Below, piece after piece: positions 26,160-34,015 of a stretch of 64,000 bases of DNA. Location of the stretch: NCBI GenBank assembly GCA_944322945.1, contig CALUQN010000003.1, forward strand, positions 110,071-174,070. The letters are read 5' to 3'. Origin of the DNA: Candidatus Gastranaerophilales bacterium. GTDB taxonomy: Bacteria > Cyanobacteriota > Vampirovibrionia > Gastranaerophilales > Gastranaerophilaceae. Every line of letters begins with the position of its first letter. Position 1 is the stretch's first letter. The translations under genes were made by a program, and so were the position numbers. Below the pieces are notes generated by a model, which made no database searches, was not told where the DNA came from, and was given only the letters and a program-made list of their open reading frames with translations.

Positions 26160-26996
26160 ATGATGACGGATTTCCAATTGACAAGCTATGACTATTACTC
26201 CAGCAGAAGGGATATGGAAGTAATTTCAAATATAGTAGATGCGCTTAACAAAATTCTTGATGAAGACAAGTGCCAGGCGCAGCCGCTGTTTTTAAAAATT
26301 TCTGAAAACCTTATCCTGAATATTGCCAGAAAAGTTGTTCAAGATAAGAAAAAAACATTTCTTATAGGAATTACAGGGGAAAGCGCGTCCGGTAAAACCG
26401 TATTTGTCGACAACACGATAAAAGCCTGTGTTAAAGACAAAAAAGAAGGTATCTACACTGTTATCCGCTGCGATGACTACTACAAAGACACCTCAAAAGA
26501 ACTCATAGAAGCAGGCAGCTATGAAGAACTCTTCAAAACAGGGTTTAGCTTTGACACACCTGATGCAATAAATCTCGACTTAATGAAAGAACATCTTGTC
26601 GCACTTAAAAACGGAGAAACCATCACTTCGCCGAATTACAACTTTGTAACCTGCGTTTCTGATCCAAACGGTGAAGTTAAAAAACCGGCTAAAGTAGTTT
26701 TGACGGAAGGTTTGTACGTATTAAACGAAGGCTTGCGTGAAATTATGGATGTTAAAGTCTATGTTTTTACTCCGCTCGAAGTTTTGAAAGACAGATGGTA
26801 CAGAAGAGCAGCTCTGCGCGGCAAAACAGGACACGCTGCTGACTTGCAGTTTCAGGATGTCAACAAAACCGCACAGCAATACATAAGACCTGCTTACCAG
26901 ATTTCTGATGCAGTAATTAACGGTCTTGTAAGCCAGGAGTATATTCAACAGATTACTGATAAAATTCTGAATACACTCAGAGAAATCGTTTACTAA
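26160..26996 (+). CDS. Uridine kinase/phosphoribulokinase-family P-loop kinase
   Basis: A 278-aa nucleoside-kinase-like protein. The P-loop is GESASGKT at residues 73-80, followed by IRCDDYYKD (substrate Asp pair) near 108, DTPDAINLDLM near 132 and VLTEGLYVLNE, as in uridine kinases. About 60 residues precede the core and are unassigned. GGAAGG precedes the start. A TTGTTACAA motif lies ~90 bp upstream (26061). The substrate is not certain; uridine/cytidine is the default family guess. Confidence 0.83.
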   Translation: MMTDFQLTSYDYYSSRRDMEVISNIVDALNKILDEDKCQAQPLFLKISENLILNIARKVVQDKKKTFLIGITGESASGKTVFVDNTIKACVKDKKEGIYTVIRCDDYYKDTSKELIEAGSYEELFKTGFSFDTPDAINLDLMKEHLVALKNGETITSPNYNFVTCVSDPNGEVKKPAKVVLTEGLYVLNEGLREIMDVKVYVFTPLEVLKDRWYRRAALRGKTGHAADLQFQDVNKTAQQYIRPAYQISDAVINGLVSQEYIQQITDKILNTLREIVY

Positions 26997-27031
26997 AAAA
27001 TATTTCTGCAAAACTGTGAAATACTAAAAGA

Positions 27032-27055
27032 AAAGCGCCCCAAAAGGCGCTTTCT
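27032..27055. terminator. Bidirectional terminator
   Basis: AAAGCGCC (27032-27039) pairs with GGCGCTTT (27046-27053), flanked by A/T tracts. It lies between the converging kinase and CxxC-protein genes. Confidence 0.85.
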
Positions 27056-27085
27056 TCTGCAATTGCCCTCACTTACCGAGGCATG

Positions 27086-27445
27086 TTAGTAATTTCTTCC
27101 GCAAGGACACATTGGTTCTTCTATTATTTCATAAACCGGCACAATCACTTTGTTACAAGAATTACAGGCCTGTTTTTTAGGGAATGCTCTTGTACATGTC
27201 GGACACACAGGCGCAGCAGCACCGGTACAGGCATTACAATCATGTTTTTTGACTTTTTTACAAGGATTACAGTTTTTAAATCCCGTAAAAGGATTCAGGC
27301 TGAAAGTAGTTTTATTTTCTCCAATTCCCATATACGGTAAAGGATTAAGATAACTAAGCCCCTCACCGGCACTCCATGCATCTGCACTCTGAACAGGTAT
27401 CATCAAAAGACCCAAAACCGCAAGCGGTAACAAAAATTTTTTCAT
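27086..27445 (-). CDS. Secreted cysteine-rich protein with repeated CxxC
   Basis: A 119-aa protein with a signal peptide (residues 1-~23, cleavage after ADA). After an unassigned linker come CNPC, CNAC, CPTC, CNSC and CPC within ~55 residues. Paired CxxC motifs usually bind zinc or iron-sulfur or form redox disulfides, but here they are predicted outside the cytoplasm. GGGAG precedes the ATG. I recognise no family. It could be a periplasmic metal-binding or redox protein. Confidence 0.75.
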   Translation of the reverse strand: MKKFLLPLAVLGLLMIPVQSADAWSAGEGLSYLNPLPYMGIGENKTTFSLNPFTGFKNCNPCKKVKKHDCNACTGAAAPVCPTCTRAFPKKQACNSCNKVIVPVYEIIEEPMCPCGRNY

Positions 27446-27575
27446 AATAATCTCCCAGTATTTTTCCTACGAACCGAATAATCGGCTACATTCTTATTTT
27501 AAACTTTATGAAAAATAATACTATATCCGACACGGCTATATAACAGATACCTTTCGGTTAGGAAAAAATATTTAT

Positions 27576-27608
27576 ATTAAAAAAGAGCTGCCAATAAATG
27601 ACAGCCCT
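27576..27608 (-). terminator. Terminator of the SLH-protein gene
   Basis: AGAGCTGCCA (27584-27593) pairs with TGACAGCCCT (27599-27608) with two mismatches; on the minus strand TTTTTT follows. Confidence 0.8.
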
Positions 27609-27634
27609 TTGATAATGTGTTACTGTTTAAATGA

Positions 27635-28906
27635 TTATTTAACACTTGCATCTTCAAGCAAGATTACATAAATTTCTTCGCCTTCCTTAGCGTTGTAGTT
27701 CAAGCCCGGAGTAACAAGACCTGTTACCAAACCGATACCAGCACCAACAGGAAGACCGATAGCAACACCGGTACCAACCTTAACAGGTTCAGGTATGAAT
27801 GCAAAGCCGACACCTGCACCGGTACCGATAGCACCTAAAGTTGCAGTTGATAAAAGAACTTTGCCTGCAGTCATCCAAGGACCTTCTTTAAGTTCATAAT
27901 TTTTGTAGAACGGTTTTGCAACGAGTTTGTATTGGCTTCCGTTAGGGAAGATAACTCTGTCTAAGTGCAAGAACACTCTTGCATTTTTGTTAAACCATTT
28001 AGGAGCAACTATTTCATCAACAGTTGCGAAGAATTTAGAACCTGCAGGGATGACAACTGTACCTTCATCTGTACAAATATCTTCATTAGCAACAAAGTAC
28101 AGAGTATCACCGGCAGCATGATTTTTAGATTTGAATTTTTCGTCAAAAGCGACTTCCAAAACGTTGCCTTTAACGATAATTTTTCTCATGTTTGTAATCT
28201 TAACTTCGTTAGATTCAGCTTTTCTTGAAACATTCAAATGTTCAACTCTGACAACATCTTCAGAAACATATTGCTGTTTAACAAGACCAATTTTAGATTT
28301 CAATCTAGAAAGTAAAACAGCAGCTTCAGCTCTTGTCAAAGCATCGTCAGGTCTCAACTCATTAGCATTCGGATAGTTAACATAAATACCGTCTGTCAAA
28401 GTTTTAGCGTAAACATATTTAGCCCAGCCGGGAACTTTGTTGGCGTCGATAAAGTTAGACAAAATACTTGTATCAGTAACTTTTTCGCGTGTGATATGGC
28501 TTACGACGGATTGAGCTTCCGAACGGATAAGCACCTTAGACGGTTGGAAAGTTTTGTTCGGATAACCGTATACCAAACCAAGTTGTTGAGAACGCAAAAT
28601 TGCACCGTAATCCGGATCTGATGATGAAACATCTTTAAAAGAATTTTGAATCTTAATTTCCATGTTGTCATTAGCCAACAATTTCAATAAAGATTTAACA
28701 AACTCAACTCTTGTAACAACTTCTTCCGGATAGAAGTTAGTAGACGCATCAAGCGTCATAACATCGCTTGCGACGACGTCTGCGATTTCTTTTTGCGCCC
28801 AGTAATCTTTGCTTACGTCAGCAATGCCGTCGTAGGCAAAAGCAGGCACAGCAGCTGTTGCTAACAAACCTAAAGCAACAACACCTGTAGATAATAATTT
28901 TCTCAT
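27635..28906 (-). CDS. SLH-domain envelope protein
   Basis: A 423-aa exported protein. A signal peptide (1-24, ends AFA) is followed by three SLH-like repeats (~27-80, ~88-140, ~155-208), each with a D-x-x-x-D-Y/W-A start and an F-x-P-x-x-x-x-T-R-x-E/A end. The C-terminal ~180 residues contain a beta-rich domain and a glycine-rich hydrophobic segment (GVAIGLPVGAGIGLVTGLV). SLH repeats bind pyruvylated cell-wall polysaccharide, the product expected from CsaB encoded at 5122-6141. It has a good promoter (28954-28982), GAGG before the ATG and a terminator, suggesting strong stand-alone expression. Confidence 0.9.
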   Translation of the reverse strand: MRKLLSTGVVALGLLATAAVPAFAYDGIADVSKDYWAQKEIADVVASDVMTLDASTNFYPEEVVTRVEFVKSLLKLLANDNMEIKIQNSFKDVSSSDPDYGAILRSQQLGLVYGYPNKTFQPSKVLIRSEAQSVVSHITREKVTDTSILSNFIDANKVPGWAKYVYAKTLTDGIYVNYPNANELRPDDALTRAEAAVLLSRLKSKIGLVKQQYVSEDVVRVEHLNVSRKAESNEVKITNMRKIIVKGNVLEVAFDEKFKSKNHAAGDTLYFVANEDICTDEGTVVIPAGSKFFATVDEIVAPKWFNKNARVFLHLDRVIFPNGSQYKLVAKPFYKNYELKEGPWMTAGKVLLSTATLGAIGTGAGVGFAFIPEPVKVGTGVAIGLPVGAGIGLVTGLVTPGLNYNAKEGEEIYVILLEDASVK

Positions 28907-28953
28907 GTTTACTTCCTCATATTCTATAAACAGTAACCATCAAGTTTGCATTT

Positions 28954-28982
28954 AGTATAACGCATAAATAAAGATTTGTAAA
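28954..28982 (-). promoter_or_regulatory. Promoter of the SLH-protein gene
   Basis: On the minus strand TTTACA (28982-28977), 17-bp spacer, TATACT (28959-28954), ~48 bp upstream of the start codon. Confidence 0.75.
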
Positions 28983-29031
28983 CCCATACAATCAATAAAC
29001 AATGACATATAAAAACTGTAATAAGTAAAAG

Positions 29032-29059
29032 TTGAAAAATTTTTTTCAGCAAATAAAAT
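29032..29059 (+). promoter_or_regulatory. Promoter of pyk
   Basis: TTGAAA (29032-29037), 16-bp spacer, TAAAAT (29054-29059), 45 bp upstream of the chosen pyk start. Confidence 0.55.
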
Positions 29060-29103
29060 TAAGAATTGATAAAACCCCTTTACACATAAGAAAGAAGGCT
29101 GAA

Positions 29104-30543
29104 ATGAAACATTACACAATGACAAAGATTGTTGCGACGCTTGGTCCTGCAACATCTACCAAGGCGGATATAAAACGGTTATTTGACGCAGGTGTAACCA
29201 TGTTCCGACTCAACTCATCACACGAAACTCCTGCAATTCACTTAGAAAGATTAAACTTCATAAGAGAAATTGAAAAAGAAGAAAAAACGCTTATCCCTGT
29301 GTTGTTAGATCTTCAAGGTCCCAAAATCAGAATTGGTGAATTAAAAGAAAGCATTGAAATCAAAAAAGGTGAAATTCTTAAATTTAAACACCAGAAAGAA
29401 ATGGTTGACGGCATAATCCCTGTAGATTACGAAGGCATTGCGGATGACGTTAAACCCGGCGAAAAAATTCTTATAGATGACGGGAAACTTCAATTATCTG
29501 TTGTAGCGGTTGAAAACGGAGTAATAAGCGCAGAAGTCGAAACAGGCGGGCTGCTCAAAAAAAGAAAAGGTATTAATATTCCGGGTGCAACAGGCAGCAT
29601 AGATGTTTTAACCCAACAGGATTTTGAATACGTAAACTTTGCGGTAACAAACAATATTGACTACCTCGGGCTTTCATTTGTAAGAACTGCTGACGATGTG
29701 AAAAAACTGAGAAAAATTCTTGATAATATGAATTCTCAGGTAAAAATAATTTCAAAGATAGAAAAACCGCAAGCCGTTGAAAATATTGATGAAATTATTA
29801 CTCTGTCTGACGGAATCATGGTAGCCAGAGGCGACCTGGGTATTGAAATTTCTACAGAAAAAGTGCCTATCGTTCAAAAAGACATCATAAGAAAAGCAAA
29901 TCTTAACCGAAAAGTCGTAATCGTTGCAACACAAATGCTTGAAAGCATGATTGAAAATCCGATTCCGACGCGTGCGGAAACCTCAGACGTTGCAAATGCA
30001 ATTTTTGACGGTGCAGATGCTGTCATGCTCTCCGGTGAAACTGCTGCAGGCAAATATCCTGAAGAAGCTGTTCACATAATGAAAATGATTGCGGATAACG
30101 TTGAATCAAGCAATTTCTTAGAAAGAAACTGCTTTTCAAAAAACATGATTGAAAGTATCACAAACCAATCAATGGCAATCGGTATGGCAATTACTGATAT
30201 CATCAAAAATATAGATGTAAAAGCAATTGTAACCATCACAGCGAGCGGTTATACTCCTAAATTCTTGTCTGAAGCAAGACCTAGTGTACCGATATTTGCC
30301 TGCTGTCCGCAAAAAACAACTTGCAGAGGCATCAAATTGTACAGAGGGATTTACCCGATTGACCTCCAAATTGAAGGGAAAATCGATAAGCAAACACTGC
30401 GCAAAATTGATGACTTCTTCCTTAATAAAATGGAATATGCAAAAGGTGATATAGTTGTATTCACCGGTTCTATTCCGCAATTACTGACAGGCGGAACCAA
30501 CTTCATAAAAATCCACGAACTCGGTTCTACTGACAGCATTTAG
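29104..30543 (+). CDS. pyk: Pyruvate kinase
   Basis: A 479-aa glycolytic enzyme making ATP and pyruvate from PEP and ADP. The start TKIVATLGPATS, substrate segment FRLNSSHE (FRLNFSHG is usual), LDLQGPKIRIG, SKIEKPQAV, the signature DGIMVARGDLGIEI and the TQMLESMI / PTRAETSDVANAIFDG core are present, plus a C-terminal regulatory-type domain. I chose the ATG at 29104 (AGAAGG upstream) because the longer frame to 29032 uses a TTG inside the promoter. It stands alone, followed by a strong terminator. Confidence 0.96.
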   Translation: MKHYTMTKIVATLGPATSTKADIKRLFDAGVTMFRLNSSHETPAIHLERLNFIREIEKEEKTLIPVLLDLQGPKIRIGELKESIEIKKGEILKFKHQKEMVDGIIPVDYEGIADDVKPGEKILIDDGKLQLSVVAVENGVISAEVETGGLLKKRKGINIPGATGSIDVLTQQDFEYVNFAVTNNIDYLGLSFVRTADDVKKLRKILDNMNSQVKIISKIEKPQAVENIDEIITLSDGIMVARGDLGIEISTEKVPIVQKDIIRKANLNRKVVIVATQMLESMIENPIPTRAETSDVANAIFDGADAVMLSGETAAGKYPEEAVHIMKMIADNVESSNFLERNCFSKNMIESITNQSMAIGMAITDIIKNIDVKAIVTITASGYTPKFLSEARPSVPIFACCPQKTTCRGIKLYRGIYPIDLQIEGKIDKQTLRKIDDFFLNKMEYAKGDIVVFTGSIPQLLTGGTNFIKIHELGSTDSI

Positions 30544-30575
30544 ACAAACTTAATTACAACAATTACCAATAAAAA

Positions 30576-30604
30576 AGCCCCTTTTACCAGGGGCTAAATT
30601 TTTG
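30576..30604 (+). terminator. Rho-independent terminator of pyk
   Basis: AGCCCCT (30576-30582) with AGGGGCT (30589-30595), followed by AAATTTTTG. Confidence 0.85.
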
Positions 30605-30856
30605 TTTAGGAAGGTAGGAATAGGAATTTGTCTCTCTTTTTTAAACGGAATATATTAAATCTCTCTCTTAATATCGTGTTTTTTAATGTTGCTTTGTTTA
30701 ATTCTTACATATATATAAAGTATATAAAAATTATCTAATTTCACGAGTTGTAAAATTTGTTACAAAACTTAACAATAAAAATATAAAAAGAGCTATTGCA
30801 ATTTTCAAGATTAAGTTTTAAAATAAAAAGGTAAATAGGATTTTTGAGGGTTAGTA

Positions 30857-31141
30857 ATGTTAGTATCTTCAATTGCAAAATTAAACGCTATGAGCCAAAT
30901 GAACAATGCTGCATTTTCAATGATGCAGAGTTCAAATGCAATGACAAACAACGCTAATGGTCATACATTCGGAGGAGAGCATGATTTGAGCATGCTCAAT
31001 AAAATGGATAAAAAATTAAGTCTCGATTTAGTTACAAACAAATTACTGTACAAAATTTCATATCTGCAAGAAAAAATGGCAGCAAAGCGCGTCGAGGCAG
31101 AGTGCAAAAAGAACGGCTCTACATTTTCCGCTCTTGCATAG
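30857..31141 (+). CDS. Small hypothetical protein
   Basis: A 94-aa soluble protein. The first ~45 residues are Met/Asn/Ser/Ala-rich (MSQMNNAAFSMMQSSNAMTN), followed by a charged helical half with two Leu/Lys-rich stretches and one Cys. TTGAGGG precedes the ATG. The 260-bp upstream gap holds the pyk terminator and a TTGTTACAA motif at 30757. I do not recognise it; similar low-complexity short proteins seem typical of this genome. Confidence 0.65.
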   Translation: MLVSSIAKLNAMSQMNNAAFSMMQSSNAMTNNANGHTFGGEHDLSMLNKMDKKLSLDLVTNKLLYKISYLQEKMAAKRVEAECKKNGSTFSALA

Positions 31142-31197
31142 ATAATCACACATTTAATAAAACTGACAGGACACTGATTTTATATTGTTTTGAATAA

Positions 31198-31228
31198 ACA
31201 CAAATAAAAACAGCCGGTTTTATTGTGT
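31198..31228. repeat. AT-rich inverted repeat
   Basis: ACACAAATAAAA and TTTTATTGTGT flank a CAGCCGG core as an imperfect hairpin after the 94-aa gene. It may serve as a weak terminator. Confidence 0.45.
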
Positions 31229-31232
31229 AATA

Positions 31233-31275
31233 AATCTCTTTTATTTAGATACTTCGCTAATGCACAGAGTGACGG
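31233..31275. repeat. Degenerate copy of the intergenic palindromic repeat
   Basis: Positions 31233-31260 are identical to the inner part of the repeat at 13743-13811 (AATCTCTTTTATTTAGATAC continuing into TTCGCTAA), and the right end GAGTGACG resembles the end of that repeat. The left arm is missing. Confidence 0.65.
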
Positions 31276-31324
31276 CATTTTGATATTTAACGGAATTTGC
31301 TGCACAATTACCCGATTGGGCTGC

Positions 31325-31353
31325 TTGCCGGATTGAGGAAAATATGCTATTAT
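31325..31353 (+). promoter_or_regulatory. Promoter of 6S RNA
   Basis: TTGCCG (31325-31330), 17-bp spacer, TATTAT (31348-31353); initiation 7 bases later gives G31360, exactly where the RNA's closing stem begins. Confidence 0.7.
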
Positions 31354-31359
31354 ATAATT

Positions 31360-31538
31360 GCTCTGTATGGATGTCTAATTTTGTTCCTACATCTTTATTA
31401 ACAGGGAGAATTGACTCTAACGGTGTTGAAGTATACCCGCCGATTGTTTCAATCGCCAGCGGGAAACGGATTATCCGAGGCGTTCACCCACCTGCGAGCC
31501 GCGCAGGTAACAAAATCACATCTGTACGGGGCTTTTTT
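31360..31538 (+). ncRNA. ssrS: 6S RNA candidate
   Basis: A ~179-nt non-coding transcript. The 5' end (GCTCTGTATGGATGT, then ATTTTGTT) pairs with the 3' end (AACAAAAT then ACATCTGTACGGGGC) in a long closing stem with G-U pairs. The 3' central region reads GTTCACC, a short hairpin ACCTGCG/CGCAGGT, then GGTAACA, the arrangement of the E. coli 6S RNA 3' strand (TTCACC-hairpin-GGTTACA). A T-run follows at 31533-31538. 6S RNA mimics an open promoter and binds RNA polymerase. The assignment is by structure reading only. Confidence 0.8.
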
Positions 31539-31539
31539 A

Positions 31540-31568
31540 TTGCAACATTGCCCCCTGAATGATATAAT
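31540..31568 (+). promoter_or_regulatory. Promoter giving a leaderless mRNA (CpaE-like gene)
   Basis: TTGCAA (31540-31545), 17-bp spacer, TATAAT (31563-31568), then 6 bases to the ATG at 31575. It begins right at the end of the 6S RNA. Confidence 0.75.
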
Positions 31569-31574
31569 TATTGT

Positions 31575-32756
31575 ATGGTTAATACTGTTTCAATTTTGGT
31601 TTTATCCGATGACAGCCAGGCTGCATCAATAATCGGCATGTTTATTGAAGAGACCGGAAAATTTGATTGGAAAGGCTCTGTTAGTGATTTTACACGCGCG
31701 TTTGAGATAATTGCGGCGCAGGAGCATATTATTCTGATTGTTGACGTTGACGACAGACCTGAACAAAAACTTGATTTTATAACAAAAGTTACAGAAACAC
31801 TTCCGCAGTGCAAGGTGCTCATAGTGTCGAAAGAACCGACTGTAGAACTTATGGTTAAATTAATGCGTGCCGGCGCAAAGGAATTTGTCTCTTACCCGCT
31901 TATTAAATCTGAATTTTTGGCTGCAACTGATAAGCTTGCTAAAAGTTTTTCAAACAATACAAAAGAGACATCCAGATGCAGGATTATATCTATTTTCTCA
32001 AATAAAGGAGGAATAGGAAAAACATCTATTGCCACAAATCTTGCCTTGGAGATTGCAAAGACTACAAAGGAAAATGTCGCACTGGTTGACTTAAACTTTC
32101 AACTCGGGGACGTGACAACATTTCTGGACATAAAGCCGTCGTTTAATATTTCCTATATGATTGAAAATATGAATAAAATCAACGACGATTTTCTTTTGAG
32201 CACAATGGAAAAATACAAAAACACCTCGCTTTACATACTTGCAGATCCACCGTTTTTCAAGATGGCAGATGATGTTACGCCAAAACAAATAGACAAACTT
32301 ATAAACATTTTGTCAAAAACATTCGCCTTCATAGTAATTGATTCAGCGTCAACATTTGATGACAAGACTGTCTGCGCTCTGGAAAAATCCGATTTGATTT
32401 TGCTCACGGCTGTAGCAAATCTTCCGGCAATGAGAAATTGCCAGAGATGTTTGGAATTGTTTTCAAAATTAGGATTTTCAAAAGAAAAAGTACAAATCCT
32501 GATTAACAGATACATGGAAAATGACGAAGTCACGTCAGATGATGTGGAAAAAGTTTTGAATAAGAAAATTTACTGGAAAATTCCAAATAATTATTTTACG
32601 ATGATGTCATCAATAAACAAAGGAATACCCGTCGTGGAAGCAAATCCGTCTTCAAATGTTGCGAAATCATATAGAGACTTTTCAATGTTTTTGACGGATA
32701 ATATATTCAGAGCGGATTTTGAAAGCCGTATAAGAGAGAATAGAAAAGACGATTAA
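31575..32756 (+). CDS. CpaE/TadZ-like ATPase
   Basis: A 393-aa protein with an N-terminal receiver-like domain (residues ~1-110; acidic cluster IVDVDDRP at 55-62) and a ParA/MinD-type ATPase (~135-385). The deviant Walker A KGGIGKT is at 144-150 and LVDLNFQLGD matches Walker A' and switch regions. TadZ/CpaE proteins place Tad-type pili at a cell site. It is followed 2 bp later by a TadA/CpaF-like gene, but no other tad genes are in the window. The mRNA is probably leaderless. Confidence 0.85.
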   Translation: MVNTVSILVLSDDSQAASIIGMFIEETGKFDWKGSVSDFTRAFEIIAAQEHIILIVDVDDRPEQKLDFITKVTETLPQCKVLIVSKEPTVELMVKLMRAGAKEFVSYPLIKSEFLAATDKLAKSFSNNTKETSRCRIISIFSNKGGIGKTSIATNLALEIAKTTKENVALVDLNFQLGDVTTFLDIKPSFNISYMIENMNKINDDFLLSTMEKYKNTSLYILADPPFFKMADDVTPKQIDKLINILSKTFAFIVIDSASTFDDKTVCALEKSDLILLTAVANLPAMRNCQRCLELFSKLGFSKEKVQILINRYMENDEVTSDDVEKVLNKKIYWKIPNNYFTMMSSINKGIPVVEANPSSNVAKSYRDFSMFLTDNIFRADFESRIRENRKDD

Positions 32757-32758
32757 CT

Positions 32759-34015
32759 ATGGCACTACAAGACAGATTTGAAAAGCTAAACCGTGAATAC
32801 GAAGATATACAACAACCCCATACCGGCATTGCTGAATGCGATATTGCGGCTGAAAAACTTCTGCAGCATGAGGAATATATAACTGAAAATGTAGAAGCTG
32901 TTATGCTTGAAAAGTTTGAAAAAGCAATAGTAAAAAAGATTGATGACACTGCGAATTGGTTTGAATTATCAACCAAAGAACAAAAAGAACTTTTAACCTC
33001 TTTTGTCGAAAATCTTTTAACATCAGAAGGCATTTTGTTTCTTGACCAGGATTTTCATCTTGCACGGGTTATTGACAAACTTTTGAAGCAGGAATCGGAA
33101 TTTCTTGATTTAGATTTATTTTTGTACGGCGAAGATAACAAAAGCGTTGTTTATGTCTACGGTAACGGAGACATTTATGTTGAAACAGACGACAAAACCG
33201 CAAAGTCAGACAGGGTGCTTGATAAAACACAGGTTCAAAAATTAAAACGCAATATTTTAAGGATGAGAGGACTTTCTCCGGATAGTACTGTGAAGACACT
33301 GAATTTCAGATACCATGATTTTTTGATATCAGCTGTAGTTGGAGAGAATGAATTTTTTATTATTAAAAAAGCCAAAACTATTACTCCGAATTTTTCAGTG
33401 CTGGATGCGTTATCTTCACTCAAATTGAATATTTTGTTTATTGGCGGGATAAATTCCGGCAAAAGTTTGTGTATGGAAAGTCTACTTAACTTTTTCGGTT
33501 CAAAGTATCTTAACAACCGATCTGTTCTCATCCAGCAATCGCCATTTATCAAGCCGGTTAAAGAAAATATCTTGTCGATAGAAACAGAATTTATACAAAG
33601 TAAAGCTGAATTTGTAAATATTTACGATAATATACTGAGATTAAACCCCGGCTGCATTTTTACAGATAATATTCAGGAAGAATTTTTACCGTATCTTATA
33701 AACGGAGTGCATCACGGCGGAAATTCACTCAGGATAACCTTCAGAGCCGACAGCCTCACGGATTGTACAGAGCGGCTTTCTGGAATGTATGCTAAAGAAT
33801 TTAATACATCTTTAGATTTTGCAACGCGTAAGATTTTTTCAAAATTCAATCTGATTGTAGAACTCAATCCGAGGTCGCAAAATCAGGATATTTTCAAGAA
33901 TTTTTATCTGGTAAACCATGGTGAAAACGGGGTTACTTTTGACAAACTGGAAGTGAGCGCGGAAAGTCTGGCTTCTATACTCTGTCGTCTGTCCGAAAAA
34001 TTTGGGGATGATTAG
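32759..34015 (+). CDS. Divergent TadA/CpaF-like secretion ATPase
   Basis: A 418-aa protein with the CpaF plan: an N-terminal helical domain (~1-150), then a RecA-like core. The P-loop is GGINSGKS (229-236). The Walker B region that is normally RPDRIVVGEVRG reads NPGCIFTDNIQE, losing the catalytic Glu context, and the His-box region SLSTIHANS reads SLRITFRADS, losing the His. It therefore may bind but not hydrolyse ATP. It pairs with the TadZ-like gene 2 bp upstream and overlaps the convergent membrane protein by 4 bp. Confidence 0.75.
   Translation: MALQDRFEKLNREYEDIQQPHTGIAECDIAAEKLLQHEEYITENVEAVMLEKFEKAIVKKIDDTANWFELSTKEQKELLTSFVENLLTSEGILFLDQDFHLARVIDKLLKQESEFLDLDLFLYGEDNKSVVYVYGNGDIYVETDDKTAKSDRVLDKTQVQKLKRNILRMRGLSPDSTVKTLNFRYHDFLISAVVGENEFFIIKKAKTITPNFSVLDALSSLKLNILFIGGINSGKSLCMESLLNFFGSKYLNNRSVLIQQSPFIKPVKENILSIETEFIQSKAEFVNIYDNILRLNPGCIFTDNIQEEFLPYLINGVHHGGNSLRITFRADSLTDCTERLSGMYAKEFNTSLDFATRKIFSKFNLIVELNPRSQNQDIFKNFYLVNHGENGVTFDKLEVSAESLASILCRLSEKFGDD

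Noticed and set aside
31344..31562. A 72-codon ORF
   Set aside because: It lies over the predicted 6S RNA and its promoter; composition and the paired ends fit a structural RNA, not a protein.
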